Shown here: positions 21,480-31,988 of the stretch, piece after piece | Layout of the letters: each line of letters begins with the position of its first letter | Numbering within the stretch: the stretch's first letter is position 1 | Assembly: GCA_963971535.1 (NCBI GenBank) | Contig: OZ020589.1 | Span: 90,394,683 to 90,458,682, forward strand | From: Notolepis coatsorum | Taxonomy: Eukaryota; Chordata; Actinopteri; Aulopiformes; Paralepididae | Direction: 5' to 3' | DNA: 64,000 bases | Program-made: the position numbers and the translations under genes | The notes under the pieces: model-generated | Databases searched by the model: none | What the model was told of the DNA's origin: nothing | The model's input: the letters and a program-made list of their open reading frames with translations, nothing else

Positions 21480-21644
21480 AGTCCTTCTCTTGTGAGAGCG
21501 ACGGAGGAAGAGAGTGAAGGGGGAGGTAACATCTCCTTTTATACTTCTTACCTGGCATCAGCTACAATAGCTACGCCTATAGCGCCCTCTTGTGGAAACA
21601 GTTAGACAGTTACATGCAATCATACATAACATCTAACTTCAACA

Positions 21645-21653
21645 CTCCCACTT
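21645..21653 (-). other. copia polypurine tract
   Basis: The minus strand reads AAGTGGGAG immediately before the 3' LTR; the same AAGTGGGAG precedes the old copy's LTR (14813-14821). Confidence 0.7.
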
Positions 21654-21764
21654 ATGGTTGTCTCGTATACTGTACAACTTTTCCAAAAACATCTTTCAAA
21701 GAAAATAATACAGTTCAGAACATCAAAAAGAATATGGCAGTCAATATTACACAACAGGCAATAT

Positions 21765-22658
21765 TTACACACCAAACATGACCTCTGCAAATCTTCTCAA
21801 TTTCAGTTTGGAGACAGGCTTTGTCATAGCGTCTGCTACCATGTCATCTGTAGGACAATAAACAAGTGTCATCCTTTCTTCCCTGATGACAGATCTGATG
21901 AAGTGATATTTTATATCCACATGTTTACACCTCTGTCGGCACACAGGGTTTCTAGCAATTGCAATGGTTCCCTGATTGTCTTCATAAACAACAGTTTTCT
22001 TATATACATAGGTATCCATTCCTTCGAGCAGTTGTTCTAGATAAATACATTCCTGTATTGTCATAGCTAGAGCCATGCATTCGGCTTCACAAGTTGACAG
22101 TGCCACTGTGGGCTGTTTCTTTGTTTTCCACGAAACCAGTGAGCTGTCTGTGTTCAAACTCACACAATACCCTGTAGTACTTCTTCTGTCTGTGGCATCT
22201 GCCGCCCCATCTGCATCACTGTAGGCTTTAAGCCATAAGCCCTCGCTGCTCTTTCTGAAACAAAGCTGTTTATCTGCTGTACCTTTGAGATAACGAAAAA
22301 CATGTTTTGCTGTAATCCAGTGCTCCTCTGTGGGGTCAGCAAAATGCTGTGACAATTTACTCACTACAAAACATAGGTCAGGGCGAGTACATGTTGTCAA
22401 ATAAATGAGGCTACCTACAGCTTCTCTGTACATTTTTACATTTGTCAATTTCTGAGCATCCTCTTGGTAGTCTAGTTTTTGATCACATGGTGTTTCCCTT
22501 GTTCTACATTCTTGCATGTCAAAACGTTTCAGGATCTTCTCCAAATATCTCTTCTGGGATATTTTTATTTTTATATTTTTATCTTTCATTTTGAATCTGG
22601 TGGAGAGCATACTTTTCACCTGCTCTAGGTTTCTAGTGTTGTCTGCCGCAATGATCAA
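21765..22658 (-). pseudogene. pol: copia RNase H and end of RT
   Basis: A 297-residue frame. It starts at 'LIIAADN', just after the place of the RT catalytic box, which is missing. 'SQKRYLEKIL' and 'YREAVGSLIYL..TRPDL' follow. The RNase H domain has 'AYSDADGAAD' (first Asp), 'SWKTKKQPTVALSTCEAE' (Glu) and 'VYEDNQGTI' (Asp), and ends with 'HVDIKYHFIR' and 'DDMVADAMTKP', all standard for copia-type pol. RNase H itself looks intact. A short stretch before 'SQKRYLEK' also seems shortened compared with other copia elements. Confidence 0.9.
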
Positions 22659-22663
22659 ATTAT

Positions 22664-22856
22664 CCGCTTCTGTATTTAAACATAGAATCCACTTCTGTAT
22701 TTAAACATGGAATCCACTCCTGTATTTAAACATGGAATCCACTCCTTCTGTATTTAAACATGGAGTACCCTCCTTCTGTATTTAAACATGTAGCTACCCT
22801 CCTTCTGTATTTAAACATGGAGTACCCTCCTTCTGTATTTAAACATTTAGCTACAA
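22664..22856. repeat. 25- to 30-bp minisatellite at the copia RT deletion
   Basis: Seven copies of TGTATTTAAACAT followed by a variable 10-17-bp part (GGAATCCACTCC, GGAGTACCCTCC or GTAGCTACCCTCC). Unit length grows from 25 to about 30 bp from left to right. It lies exactly where the RT core should be. Confidence 0.92.
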
Positions 22857-23640
22857 ACCTGGCTTTGTACTTGCCGTGGCCTTCAATACACTCCTTGATT
22901 GAGTACACCCATTTTCCTCCCACTGTCTGTCTGCCCTCTGGTAACTTGGTTAGAGTAAAGGTGTGGTTGTCCTCTAGGGACCTCATCTCCTCATCCATTG
23001 CTCTCTCCCATTTCCTTGATTCAGGGGACACCATCGCCTCTTTAAAGGTCTGAGGTACTCCACTCACTACTCTGTAGCAGTAATCAATGCTGGTAAGTGT
23101 ACTGTCATCCTCGTCACTTTCTCTCCGGGCATAGTCTTTCAGATACTTTGGGGGTTTGTGTTCCCGTGAGGGATACCTCCCACTGCATGAGGCACGTGAT
23201 GTCACCCTCGGGTGCTCCTCGTCATCATCCTCTGGGGGTTGCTGACTGTCTGTCTGCACGACTGTGCTAAGTACACTAGGCTGAGGTGTCTCTGTTTCTT
23301 CACACCTTACTCTGGAGTCCAGCTCTGGCTCCTCTGTCTGTGTCTCGTTCTCACATGTTGTCTTTGTGACAAATTTGACTAGCCTGTGTTTTTGCACTTT
23401 CCCTTTACCGGGATAATAGACTAGAAAAGCGGGGCTTCCTTTGTCGTGCCCTACAAAGAGTCCTTTTTCACATCTGGACTCGAGCTTTCCTCTGTCCTGC
23501 TGGTAAGCATAACACACTGTTCCAAATTTGTGTATTCTAGCTAGATTACACTTTTTCCCTGTCAGTGCTGTATACGGGGTGGTGCCCGTGTGCTTATTAA
23601 AACACTGGTGTAAGCGGCTTCTTGTACCGCATAATGCCAT
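22726..23640 (-). pseudogene. pol: copia integrase C-terminal region and start of RT
   Basis: A 304-residue frame. Its first part ('TGTTPYTALTGKK', 'FGTVCYAY', 'GLFVGHD') is the integrase C-terminal region; an acidic linker follows. 'KWERAMDEEMRSL', 'KLPEGRQTVGGKWVY' and 'KYKARFVAK' are the usual start of copia RT. After 'RFVAK' the family sequence stops and the frame translates the minisatellite into repeats of 'CLNTEGGYSMFKYRR'. The RT palm with its catalytic aspartates is absent. Confidence 0.88.
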
Positions 23641-23936
23641 AGACTCTTAGGTAAGTCACCATCTATTAGCTTACACCTAGCCATTTCGAAAAGAGTACGT
23701 CCTTCCCTCTCTGCCACCCCGTTCTGGTGCGGGGAGTACGGACATGACGTCTTGTGTCTTATTTTGTTCCTTCTCAACAGTGATTGGAACTCTCTATTTG
23801 TGAACTCGGTTCCGTTGTCGGACCTCAAGCATCTTATGTTGCCATAAGGGGCTACATCTGCAAGGAATTTCTCCGTGGCCTGGAGTGTGTCACTCTTTGC
23901 TTTGAGAAAGTAAACAAACACTGCCCCTGTACACAT
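23562..23936 (-). pseudogene. pol: copia integrase core
   Basis: A 124-residue frame with the second catalytic Asp in 'LRSDNGTEF' and the catalytic Glu in 'NGVAEREGRTL', spaced as in copia integrases ('SCPYSPHQNG' between them). After about residue 105 it shifts out of register; the correct continuation is in the 22726-23640 frame, so an indel lies near 23600. On its 5' side family sequence continues without a start codon to the LINE insertion at 23983, beyond which the first catalytic Asp lies. Confidence 0.88.
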
Positions 23937-23982
23937 ATCTGTAAACGACTGTACATATTTAAAGCCACCTATGGACTCGTTG

Positions 23983-24410
23983 ATTTGATTTTGATTTTAT
24001 TACGGATCCCCATTAGCTGGTGCCATGGCAACCAGCTAGTCTTCCTGGGGTCCACACAAAAAACATACAAAAACAATTGTTGCAAAACAGAATTATTAAA
24101 AGCCAGTACTCAACATACAATACACAATGAAACTAACAATTAAGATGGCTAAAATTACATGCAAGCAAAGAAACAGAAAACAAAAAACAAAACAAAACAA
24201 AATACAAAATACAGTGTTAAATACAATTTAAGATTGTTTTTAAAATTGAATATTTTTAAGAATTGCTTTTAGAATGCTCATCAATGTTACTAATTATTAA
24301 AAGCCAGTACTCAACATACAATACACAATGAAACTAACAATTAAGATGGCTAAAATTACATGCAAGCAAAGAAACAGAGAACAAAAAAACAAAACAAAAT
24401 ACAAAATACA
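23983..24410 (-). mobile_element. L2-like LINE 3' UTR inserted in copia integrase
   Basis: 428 bp between GTTG (23979-23982) and GTTG (24411-24414). The plus strand starts with a TTTGAT-type repeat, then 'ATTACGGATCCCCATTAGCTG' and 'CTTCCTGGGGTCC', a 3' UTR common in fish genomes. About 80 bp ('ATTAAAAGCCAGTACTCAAC' and on) are repeated about 205 bp apart inside it (24094 and 24297). No coding sequence. Confidence 0.85.
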
Positions 24411-25949
24411 GTTGCTTACTGGACCGGCTAGATCTGTGTTAACTAGCTCAAGTGGTACCTTTACTTTTTCTGTGGGACTTCTGTTTCTCGATTGAGTAAA
24501 CTTCCCCTTTATGCACACTTCACATTCTTCGTCAGGTCTACGCTTTTCACCTTTAATGTGCATGCCTTCTGTCACTGCTTGCAGTTTCAGTAAATCCTCG
24601 TAATTACAATGACCCATGATCTCATGCCATGTCTGAATATCGTGACTGACAGTCACATTACACATATCATTATTATTACACTTATCGTCATCATTACACT
24701 CTGTTTGTAGATAATACATTCTCTTGTACACCTCTATGTTAAATCGCGTACCGTCAGGCTCTACAAGAACATCTTTACCTTCATTGAAGAATACTTTGGC
24801 ACCGTTCGCAGTAGCAGATTTTACAGAGAATAGTTCTTGTGGGAACGAGGGTATGTAGAGAGCGTTCTTTAACGTCACTGTACACCGGCGCCCCTCACTG
24901 TCTATGAGGCATACCTGTGCGTCTCCTCTCCCTTGCGCCAACCCGTAAGTGCGCTTCCCATCTGCCAACTCCATGCTGTGTCTCTCCGGCTCGAAGGTGT
25001 TGTCAAAGTTCTTGAATCGATTCCTGTCGTTGATGACGTGGGACGACGCACCTGTGTCCACGATCAGTCCCTTCCTTTGGGCCTGCTGCTGCTGCGTTGG
25101 CTGGGTGACGTACGCTGTCTGCGCCCCGAAGATGAAGTCCTCTCGTCCCGCTACTCTCCGGGCGTCATCTCGACTCGTCTCACGTCCAACGTCGTCGCCA
25201 TCTTGTCCACAGCCGCCATCTTGTCCATGCGCGTACCGTGCGCTCTGGTCGCGTTTCTTTCTGCACACTTTGTCTGTGTGCCCCGTGGATTTGCAGAAGC
25301 TACACCAAACAGTCTTTGTGGAGTTATCTTTCCGGTGCCCTTTTTCTCCGCATCGCCAACACGCCAGCTCCGTTGTGGGTCTGGTCTTCTCTCTCGGTGC
25401 CGCCCGGGCCTTCAGCACCCTCTCTCCCGCCTCCGCGGCGACTGGGTGTGTGTCTTCTGAGGCCTCAAAGTTCCACAACTTGGCCTTGAACTCTCCCAGC
25501 GACATGTCCGCTGAACCGTGTGTCACCAGTAGTGTGAGCGGTTTGTACAGCTCCGGTAGTCCCCTCATAACCATCGCCATCATTAGTCCATCGCTTGGTG
25601 CTTCTCCTGCACTCTTAAGCGCCGTAATGATCTGCTCAGCTCTGATGACGTATTTGGTCACAGTCTCGGTGTGCGCCTTCTTCAGCGCGGTTAGTGTTAT
25701 GTAGAGGGATACGATTCGGGGTCTTCCCCGTCCGATATAATGTTCTCTCAACACTTTCAGGCTCTCTCGGCCTTTGTCCTTAGTGTCGCGGAATATCAGC
25801 CCCAAGCTTGTGTCGTCTAGCAGTGGTGCTAACTCGCAGTATGCGTCTGCATTTTGCTTGGTGTCCAGGGCTTGCGCGGCCGCCGTTACTTCTCCCTCGT
25901 GGGGGCCATCAAGATCGTTGTCTTCAGTCCCACACCGTGCATGCAGCAC
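24297..25949 (-). pseudogene. gag-pol: copia gag-protease-integrase N-region
   Basis: A 550-residue frame; about the last 40 residues come from the inserted LINE. The gag part has 'ALDTKQNADAY', 'MVMRGLPELYKP' and 'EFKAKLWNF'. Two CCHC-type knuckles lie at about 193-225: the first reads CWRCGEKGH but has Ser at the place of the last Cys, the second (CSFCKSTGHTDKVC) is complete. The aspartic protease has 'IVDTGASSHV' (about residue 294). The integrase zinc region follows ('HEIMGHCNYEDL...CEVCIKGK', about 437-480), then the first catalytic Asp in 'NTDLAGPV'. The upstream gag start (ATG at 26028) is in another frame. Confidence 0.9.
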
Positions 25950-26028
25950 AACATTCGCTCTTCCCAGAGCTCATAGTCCTCTGCTCTTCTGTTGAACAAG
26001 GGCCATTTGCTCTTTCCTTTGGTCGCCA
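25900..26028 (-). pseudogene. gag: copia gag N-terminus, shifted frame
   Basis: The ATG at 26026-26028 opens a frame with 'KWPLFNRRAEDYELWEERM', the kind of N-terminal sequence found in copia gag (a W..E.R segment). It runs on in a frame different from the main gag frame, with the switch around 25900-25950. Either an indel or a misassembled base; the main frame has no ATG of its own nearby. Confidence 0.65.
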
Positions 26029-26152
26029 TCCCTTTTTGATAGCGTAGCTTTAGCTCCCGTTAGCTTAGCTTTAGCCACGCGGTGCTCCCGGTGCTAAACT
26101 AGCCTATACTTCAGCTAAACTTGCTACCCTTATTATTTCGCCCCTGCGTGAT

Positions 26153-26166
26153 CTGGGCCCATAACC
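26153..26166 (-). other. primer binding site, initiator tRNA-Met anticodon arm
   Basis: The plus strand CTGGGCCCATAACC touches the 5' LTR and equals part of the anticodon stem-loop of vertebrate initiator tRNA-Met as I know it. The minus-strand RNA would therefore pair with the anticodon region, not the tRNA 3' end. Drosophila copia is known to prime from a half-tRNA of initiator Met. Confidence 0.8.
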
Positions 26167-26437
26167 TGTTGACAGAGTCAGCTATGGAGCGACAATAATG
26201 TGTTCATGACGACAAGGTTTCTCTTTAGCCTTTGGCGTGATTTATTTCACATTGCACCCAACAGTACACATGAGTCCTTCTCTTGTGAGAGCGACGGAGG
26301 AAGAGAGTGAAGGGGGAGGTAACATCTCCTTTTATACTTCTCACCTGGTGTCAGCTACAATAGCTACGCCTATAGCGCCCTCTTGTGGAAACAGTTAGAC
26401 AGTTACATGCAATCATACATAACATCTAACTTCAACA
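26167..26437 (-). repeat. copia 5' LTR
   Basis: 271 bp, TGTTGAC...TTCAACA, intact. It serves as the reference for the split 3' LTR. Confidence 0.94.
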
Positions 26438-26442
26438 GACTC

Positions 26443-27060
26443 CCTCCTATCTGATCACTTGTAAATTAAATCCATCCTTCGATATTTTCTGATGAAAAAG
26501 GTCTCCATTCGTCTTCCCCAGCCAGCCCACTCAGAGCGAGACTAAGTCGGCCCGTCTGACCTGGTAGTCCGATAACCTTGGTCGTGGGGGTCTATCTGGG
26601 GTTGCTTGGTAGGTTTCAATGCAACTCCCGGTTCTCCCTGGCCACAGGTAAACACATGTTTCGCGAATCCTCCCCCAGACTCCTTATACTACCTCCGATT
26701 CCTGTACAAAGAGTTGTGTTGACGCCTCCGCCCTTTCCGTCTCATTAGGTGGCGCCAATCTCTGATTGGATCTTAAGTTTGTCAACACAATGTGGCACGG
26801 CGTGAACGCCAATCAATCAAGTGCGCCTAACCTCACTACCCGCCTTTTTAAAACTTAAATACCCTATTTTGATTGGATAATTATATTCTTAAGCCCAACC
26901 CGTGCAATCTTTTTGCAGTGACTGATTGACAGCTGGCCATTATGTGTTACTGTTATGGGATCAGGCCAGGTCAGAGAGCTAAAAGCTGTCACTTGGACAT
27001 TTTTGAAGAAAAAATTATTCACTGGCATTGTTTTTTTCACAGAGGAAAACATTTATAATA
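26443..27060. other. unassigned
   Basis: No recognised frame, repeat unit or terminal repeats. Confidence 0.35.
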
Positions 27061-27066
27061 AAAAAT

Positions 27067-27237
<171 letters not shown>

Positions 27238-27268
27238 TAAAAAAAAATATATATAATATATATATATA

Positions 27269-28202
27269 TTAACCCTTTATCTGCCAGGGATTATTCTGAT
27301 CTTAATCACCTCTCTGCCACCACTGTAAGTCTATGGAGATGTTCCCCTTCTTTGCAGGGCTATAACTTTTTAAATTGTATTGCTAAATTGACATTACTAT
27401 GGCCCATTCAACGTCAAGTATCTATCGTTTAGGATGTAGCAACGTTCTACTTTTTCATTTACATATTCATACTAAAATACGGTCTAAAGTATAAATATGT
27501 TTTTATCGTTTTCTGCAGCATTCTGCATAACGTGAGTTATAGCCATAAATACATATATTAGATCATCAAATGTAGTTTGATACCGATTGACGTCAGATTA
27601 AAAATTTCAATTGTACAAGGTCCTAAACGTCATGCCTCATCATCTGCTGGTGACCGGAGGGGGGGGGGGTTATAAGTCCGTGGCCGACGTTAAATCATTT
27701 ATGTAGTATGGGTGATACATAGATCAGAGCAGTTTGTATGGACAATAATAATCAAACACGCTGAAACTCACCGCAGCTTCCTCGTAGCGATGGGGGATGC
27801 TACTGGAGCAAAAATATCGTTATTATGGGATGTCGATCTTGTTGGTCCAGTTCCAGGTTGTATAATACTATATACGTCCAAATCATGTTGTTCATCGAGT
27901 TATTGGCAACGGATCGCTATCCAGTGTATCAAGCTGGAGTCCGGACGAAATATGGGTGAGCACCACTTCCGGCTGCTCACTTCCGGTTTTGGCACCTCAC
28001 CAATCGGCCACCAGATGGCGGTCTTGCACCGTTGGAGAGTTGAGAGGAGCTCTACAGCACCCGTCAAGTCTCCGTGGGTGAAATATGATTGCCATGACAC
28101 ATTTTTTAAATATTGATCTCAAAGATGCTGTACGACGTAATTGGCAGATTACGCATGGCGAGGAATGACGTCTAAACACGTCATTGGCGATTAAAGGGTT
28201 AA
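27269..28202. mobile_element. TTAA-flanked MITE-like element (piggyBac-type ends), family 1
   Basis: TTAA at 27269-27272 and 28199-28202. Inside them the ends are inverted repeats: CCCTTTATCTGCCA at the left, and CCCTTTAATCGCCA as the reverse complement of the right. TTAA duplication with CCC-starting ends is the rule for piggyBac. No transposase frame is visible in the 926 bp; frames such as 27712-28116 have no recognisable content. Confidence 0.75.
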
Positions 28203-28440
28203 TAATATTTTTTTTTTTGACTGTATATTACTAGTGAAGTACTGCCTCACTAGTTGTCATGCAATAACCTGCACTGATTTTAATCCAATCTAGTACATGA
28301 TAAGACCAGTGTTTGTGAAGTGTTGGTGTCGTGATTAGCAACTCATAGTGGTCTGTTGTCTACACTTATGTCATGTTTTTGATAAGTAGACACAGAGGGC
28401 TCAACAGTCGACACTAAAAGACAAGTTGCAAAGGAGAGTA
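28203..28440. other. unassigned spacer
   Basis: No structure seen. Confidence 0.3.
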
Positions 28441-29630
28441 ATAGTCCAGTCATTATATGAAAAAACCTAGGACAAATTGCAACAGTAGCAAACTCAACTG
28501 ATTTTGTATCCTCATTATGTCCTTAGTGAGGGAAAAAAAGTCCCAAGGAATCCCATCATGGGAACGTTTTGAAAACGACCTATATATATTCATATCGAAA
28601 AATGCCTGTTATAACATAGTGGTGAAAATTTTACTTTTAGATATCACTATAAAAACTCACAAGCTGATTACACACAAAAGGGACAAGAAAAAAAGTCAAT
28701 CACAACTTCATTGAATTATTCTGTTTACTCATGCAAATCACACATTATCTTATTTGATATGCACCAATTAGCATACACGCCAGAACTAATCAAAACATTT
28801 GATAAAGACGTTTTTTTCTTCTTGGAATATTAGTAGATAGGCTCTGTGGAGCTCACTCCACGAGGATGGGGCTCAAGGGTTTATGTCCGTGGGGATAGGT
28901 CCATGGAGATGTTTTTTTTTTTATAATAGGCGGAAACTACATATTTGTACAGCATGCAAAACACTACATGATTCTTGCACAAAACTACATGGGCTTAACA
29001 TAAATTTGGTATGTCTGTATAGGGGAGGCTTGTAGGTACCCATGTAACCCATTTCCATTAACATATATTGAGGTAGAAGGCCAAGGGACCATTTGAAAAA
29101 TGGTGATGGCCATATTTCCCTCCCCAAAAAATCGTCTTAACTTTGAATAATTAGGAATGTAGCCCCCTTTCCAATGAGGTAACATGACATGGTTGGTCTC
29201 ATTGGAAACCCGAGGTTGTCTAGAATCAAATGGTATCTTTACTTTTGAGCTACCTCAAAATTTGAACGCGTCACAATCTCTGAAAGACAGTGTCGTCAGT
29301 GATCCTGCCAGCAATCAAGTATATTGAAAAAGAATTTCCCATGATGGGATTCCTTGGGACTTTTTTTCTCTCACTAAAGACATATTGAGGATACAAAATC
29401 AGTTGAGTTTGCTAATGTTGCAATTTGTCCTAGGTTTAGCCTAATTCTGGCCTATAATGACTGGACTATAGGGGTAACAAAACATTGAAAAAAAACACAT
29501 TTCCCATGATGGGATTCCTTGGGACTTTTTTTCTCTCACTAAAGACATATTGAGGATAGAAAATCAGTTGAGTTTGCTAATGTTGCAATTTGTCCTAGGT
29601 TTAGCCTAATTCTGGCCTATAATGCAGTAG
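28441..29630. repeat. inverted-repeat element with a duplicated right arm
   Basis: The left arm (28441-28562, ATAGTCCAGTCATTATA then CCTAGGACAAATTGCAAC ... AATCCCATCATGGGA) is found inverted at about 29331-29470 and again at about 29496-29630, 165 bp further. The outer end CTATAATGACTGGACTATA also occurs alone at 38515-38533. The long arms suggest a foldback or MITE-type DNA transposon. The ~770 bp between the arms have no recognisable frame. Confidence 0.75.
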
Positions 29631-29781
29631 GAGTTAGATCATTTTGTGTACTGTACTGTGTAGGGACTGTCCTGCTCCACTAGGGGCAGGCTTTTCTCAT
29701 TCACTAGGCTGGGGGCGGGGCTGGCTTTTCTAATTCACAGGAGCGATCTTTTCTACTCTACGTTGGCTTTGAGAGTTGTGA

Positions 29782-30105
29782 ATGAATGAATGAATGAAAA
29801 CTTTATTTAACAGATTGCAGAATGGGTACAATACAGTACGGCTCAATACATACAATTGTTAAGGGGATGCAGACCTGAGAAAGACGTTTGTCTTGTTTCC
29901 ATCAGGGTCCCCCATTTTCAATTCATATAGACATTTATGACATACACAACATACATGACATTTATGGCATAGGGTATTAGGGACATATAGGTATTTAGTA
30001 CTGATACATTTGTAAATTGTGACATAACCGGTATTCAAATATACAGTACTGTTACCCCTAGATCCTGACAGAGTATATACATATGATGGGGAGGGGACTG
30101 TACAT
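29782..30105 (-). mobile_element. LINE 3' end, family with TTGA/TGAA tail
   Basis: Starts GAATGAATGAATGAATGAAAACTTTATTTAACAG and continues into the 3' UTR found on the plus strand at 21180-21479, to 'GGGGAGGGGACTGTACATT'. No coding sequence remains. Confidence 0.8.
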
Positions 30106-30740
30106 TCAAGTTTCAAGTTCAAGTTTCTTTAATAGTTGTCATACAGAAGTACAGAATACTTTTGTACAAAATGCTTCTTACTGTTGCGCTCCAGAGACTG
30201 TGCAAGACAAGATAAGTATGAAATAAAATAACATAGTAAAATTAGAAGTAAAAAAATGAGGTCACAGTGTTCAGTTTAGATATATGTACAATGTTCGATG
30301 CAGAATAGACGTAGTTACCATACAATATACAATACTGTGCAGTGTACTAATATACAATACTATATAGTGCAAGGCAGAAATGGAGAAATGGGACGAGGTG
30401 CAATTTAGGTACAATTCACAGTAGGTGTACGAGTTGTAGTGCAAATCCTTTATCAATAAATATAAAGTGTAAGTGTGTTTGTGTGATCTAAAGTGTGGAG
30501 AGTGGGTGCTGCAGTGTGTTGTTTGTTTGAGTGAGTGTGTGCGTGTGGGTGTGTGTGCTGTGTGCATTTGATGGTTGTTGCATAGTGATTATTGTTCGTT
30601 TAGCGATTATTGTTCGTTTAGCAGCCTGATGGCCTGGGGATAGAAGCTTCTTCTGAGTCTTTCTGTGCTCGCCTTAAGACTCCGGTATCGCTTGCCTGAC
30701 CGCAGCAGTTCAAAGAGGCAGTTGTTCGGGTGGCTCGAGT
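30106..30740 (-). mobile_element. L2-like LINE 3' part, family of 2003-3842
   Basis: The TTCAAGTTTCAAGTTCAAG tail and 'GTTGTCATACAGAAGTACAGAATAC' match the 3' end at 3776-3842 inverted. The coding end follows at 30640-30740 (minus), in the frame of the LINE C-terminus ('TERLRSS..PQAI'-like region). It abuts the preceding LINE tail directly, so one inserted next to or into the other. Confidence 0.82.
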
Positions 30741-31275
30741 AAATAACACCATGCTAAAATTTACCAGACCTGAAAAATCTAAGCAAATGAATAAAGGGAA
30801 GATGATTAAACAGAAGGTTTTGTAGATACAGTACTGAATTCTGCCATCTTTTTTATAATGTAAATTTCTCCACCATTTTTCATCATATTGCAACACCGTT
30901 TTTTGCAAGACGTTCACAGAAAGGTAGAGAAACTAACTGCGTTCTGTTTTATGGCAATAACGTTCAGGTTTGTGGGAGATAATCCCAAAAAATAAGAGAA
31001 ATTAAAAAGTAAATCCAGAAGTCAGATGATTGACAGGGGCTGGTGTGAGCTGGGTAGGGTAGTTTTTCGAAATTTGAAAGCCCTGAGTCTCTTCCTTCAA
31101 AAGACTACACTCACTTTTGGCTGTGCCACTTCCTCCTGTCAATATGCGCCGGTTTCCGACTCAATGCCCTGAGATTTCTATAATCTTATATTTCACTAAT
31201 AACAGTTAAAATAATTGGTAAACAAACATAATGCTGAAAATATACACTTTTACTGTATATCTCGGGCTTAAGAGG
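30741..31275. other. unassigned
   Basis: No recognised feature. Confidence 0.3.
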
Positions 31276-31921
31276 TTAACCCTGTGAGGCCCAAATTAAA
31301 AAGAAATTAGCAACTTCAGAGGCCAGAGGGTGGGACATATAAACACATTTACTATCAAATAGCATTGTGAGGCTGAACAACAGGACCAATTGACTATACA
31401 TGTGCTTAAAGGGGAACTATCTTATAAATGGCTTTTTTCAGTGTTTACCATTGTTTCTTAGCTATGTGGACTTATATTAATAGGATATATGTCTCTAATT
31501 CTCATATTGGCGAATTCTTCCAATTCTCCTCTCACAATATTCACCCTCACTGAACTGAGTCATCTGAAAATGTGCATATCTGTGATGTCAGAGATTTCTC
31601 AGCTGCATAATAATGTGGCAGTTGATGTGGCAGTTGGCACCAGGCCACACAGTGGTTGGAGCCCAGCCTCAAAACGGCTTAAGATCTTGAGGTAGAAAAA
31701 TGCGGTTTTTAGTACTTGATTAGAAATACAAAACAATGCATTTTTTTTGAAAAAAACCTAGGTGTTCCATAGACTCACAGGAATTGTGTAAAAGTGCCCA
31801 AATAGTGAAAGAAATAGTAAAATAGTTCCCCTTTAACATTTTTTAAATAAACATTATTTTTTTAAATGGCTAAAAGTGATTTTGTAATTTTGCAACCGTG
31901 GGTCTCACAGGGTACTTTTAA
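31276..31921. mobile_element. TTAA-flanked MITE-like element, family 2, carrying a nested MITE
   Basis: Left end TTAA-CCCTGTGAGGCCCA (31276-31293). The right end, as reverse complement, reads CCCTGTGAGACCCA, followed by four extra bases and TTAA (31918-31921). A second left end (TTAACCCTGTGAGGCCC, 31918 on) starts immediately and repeats about 70 bp of the first, so a truncated second copy is joined head to tail. Confidence 0.6.
31406..31836. mobile_element. nested TTAA-flanked MITE, family 3
   Basis: TTAA (31406-31409), AGGGGAACTAT inverted repeat at both ends (31410-31420 and 31822-31832), TTAA (31833-31836). The 423-bp element lies inside family 2. No coding frame. Confidence 0.78.
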
Positions 31922-31988
31922 CCCTGTGAGGCCCAAATAAAAAAGACATTAGCAACTTCAGAGGCCAGAGGGTGAGACCTATAAACAC

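Larger units (their letters stand above)
20568..21644 (-). repeat. copia 3' LTR, split by a LINE
   Basis: Without the inserted ~806 bp it is 271 bp, equal to the other LTR. The break is after 'ACACATGAGTC' at 20676 and resumes with 'GTCCTTCTC' at 21481. Differences from the other LTR seen by eye: one at about 20640 and three near 21548-21558. Confidence 0.92.
20563..26442 (-). mobile_element. Ty1/copia LTR retrotransposon, both LTRs, RT core deleted
   Basis: LTRs at 20568-21644 (with an inserted LINE) and 26167-26437 frame gag, protease, integrase, RT remnant and RNase H in the copia order, integrase before RT. GACTC flanks the element at 20563-20567 and 26438-26442. LTR ends are TGTTGAC...TTCAACA. 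A primer site matching initiator tRNA-Met lies against the 5' LTR. Defects: a frameshift near the gag start, one in integrase, a LINE insertion in integrase, and loss of the RT core. By eye the LTRs differ at about four of 271 positions. Confidence 0.93.

Noticed and set aside
27712-28116. Protein gene of 134 codons inside a TTAA MITE
   Set aside because: No recognisable motif, no splice or promoter evidence, and the minus strand is equally open.
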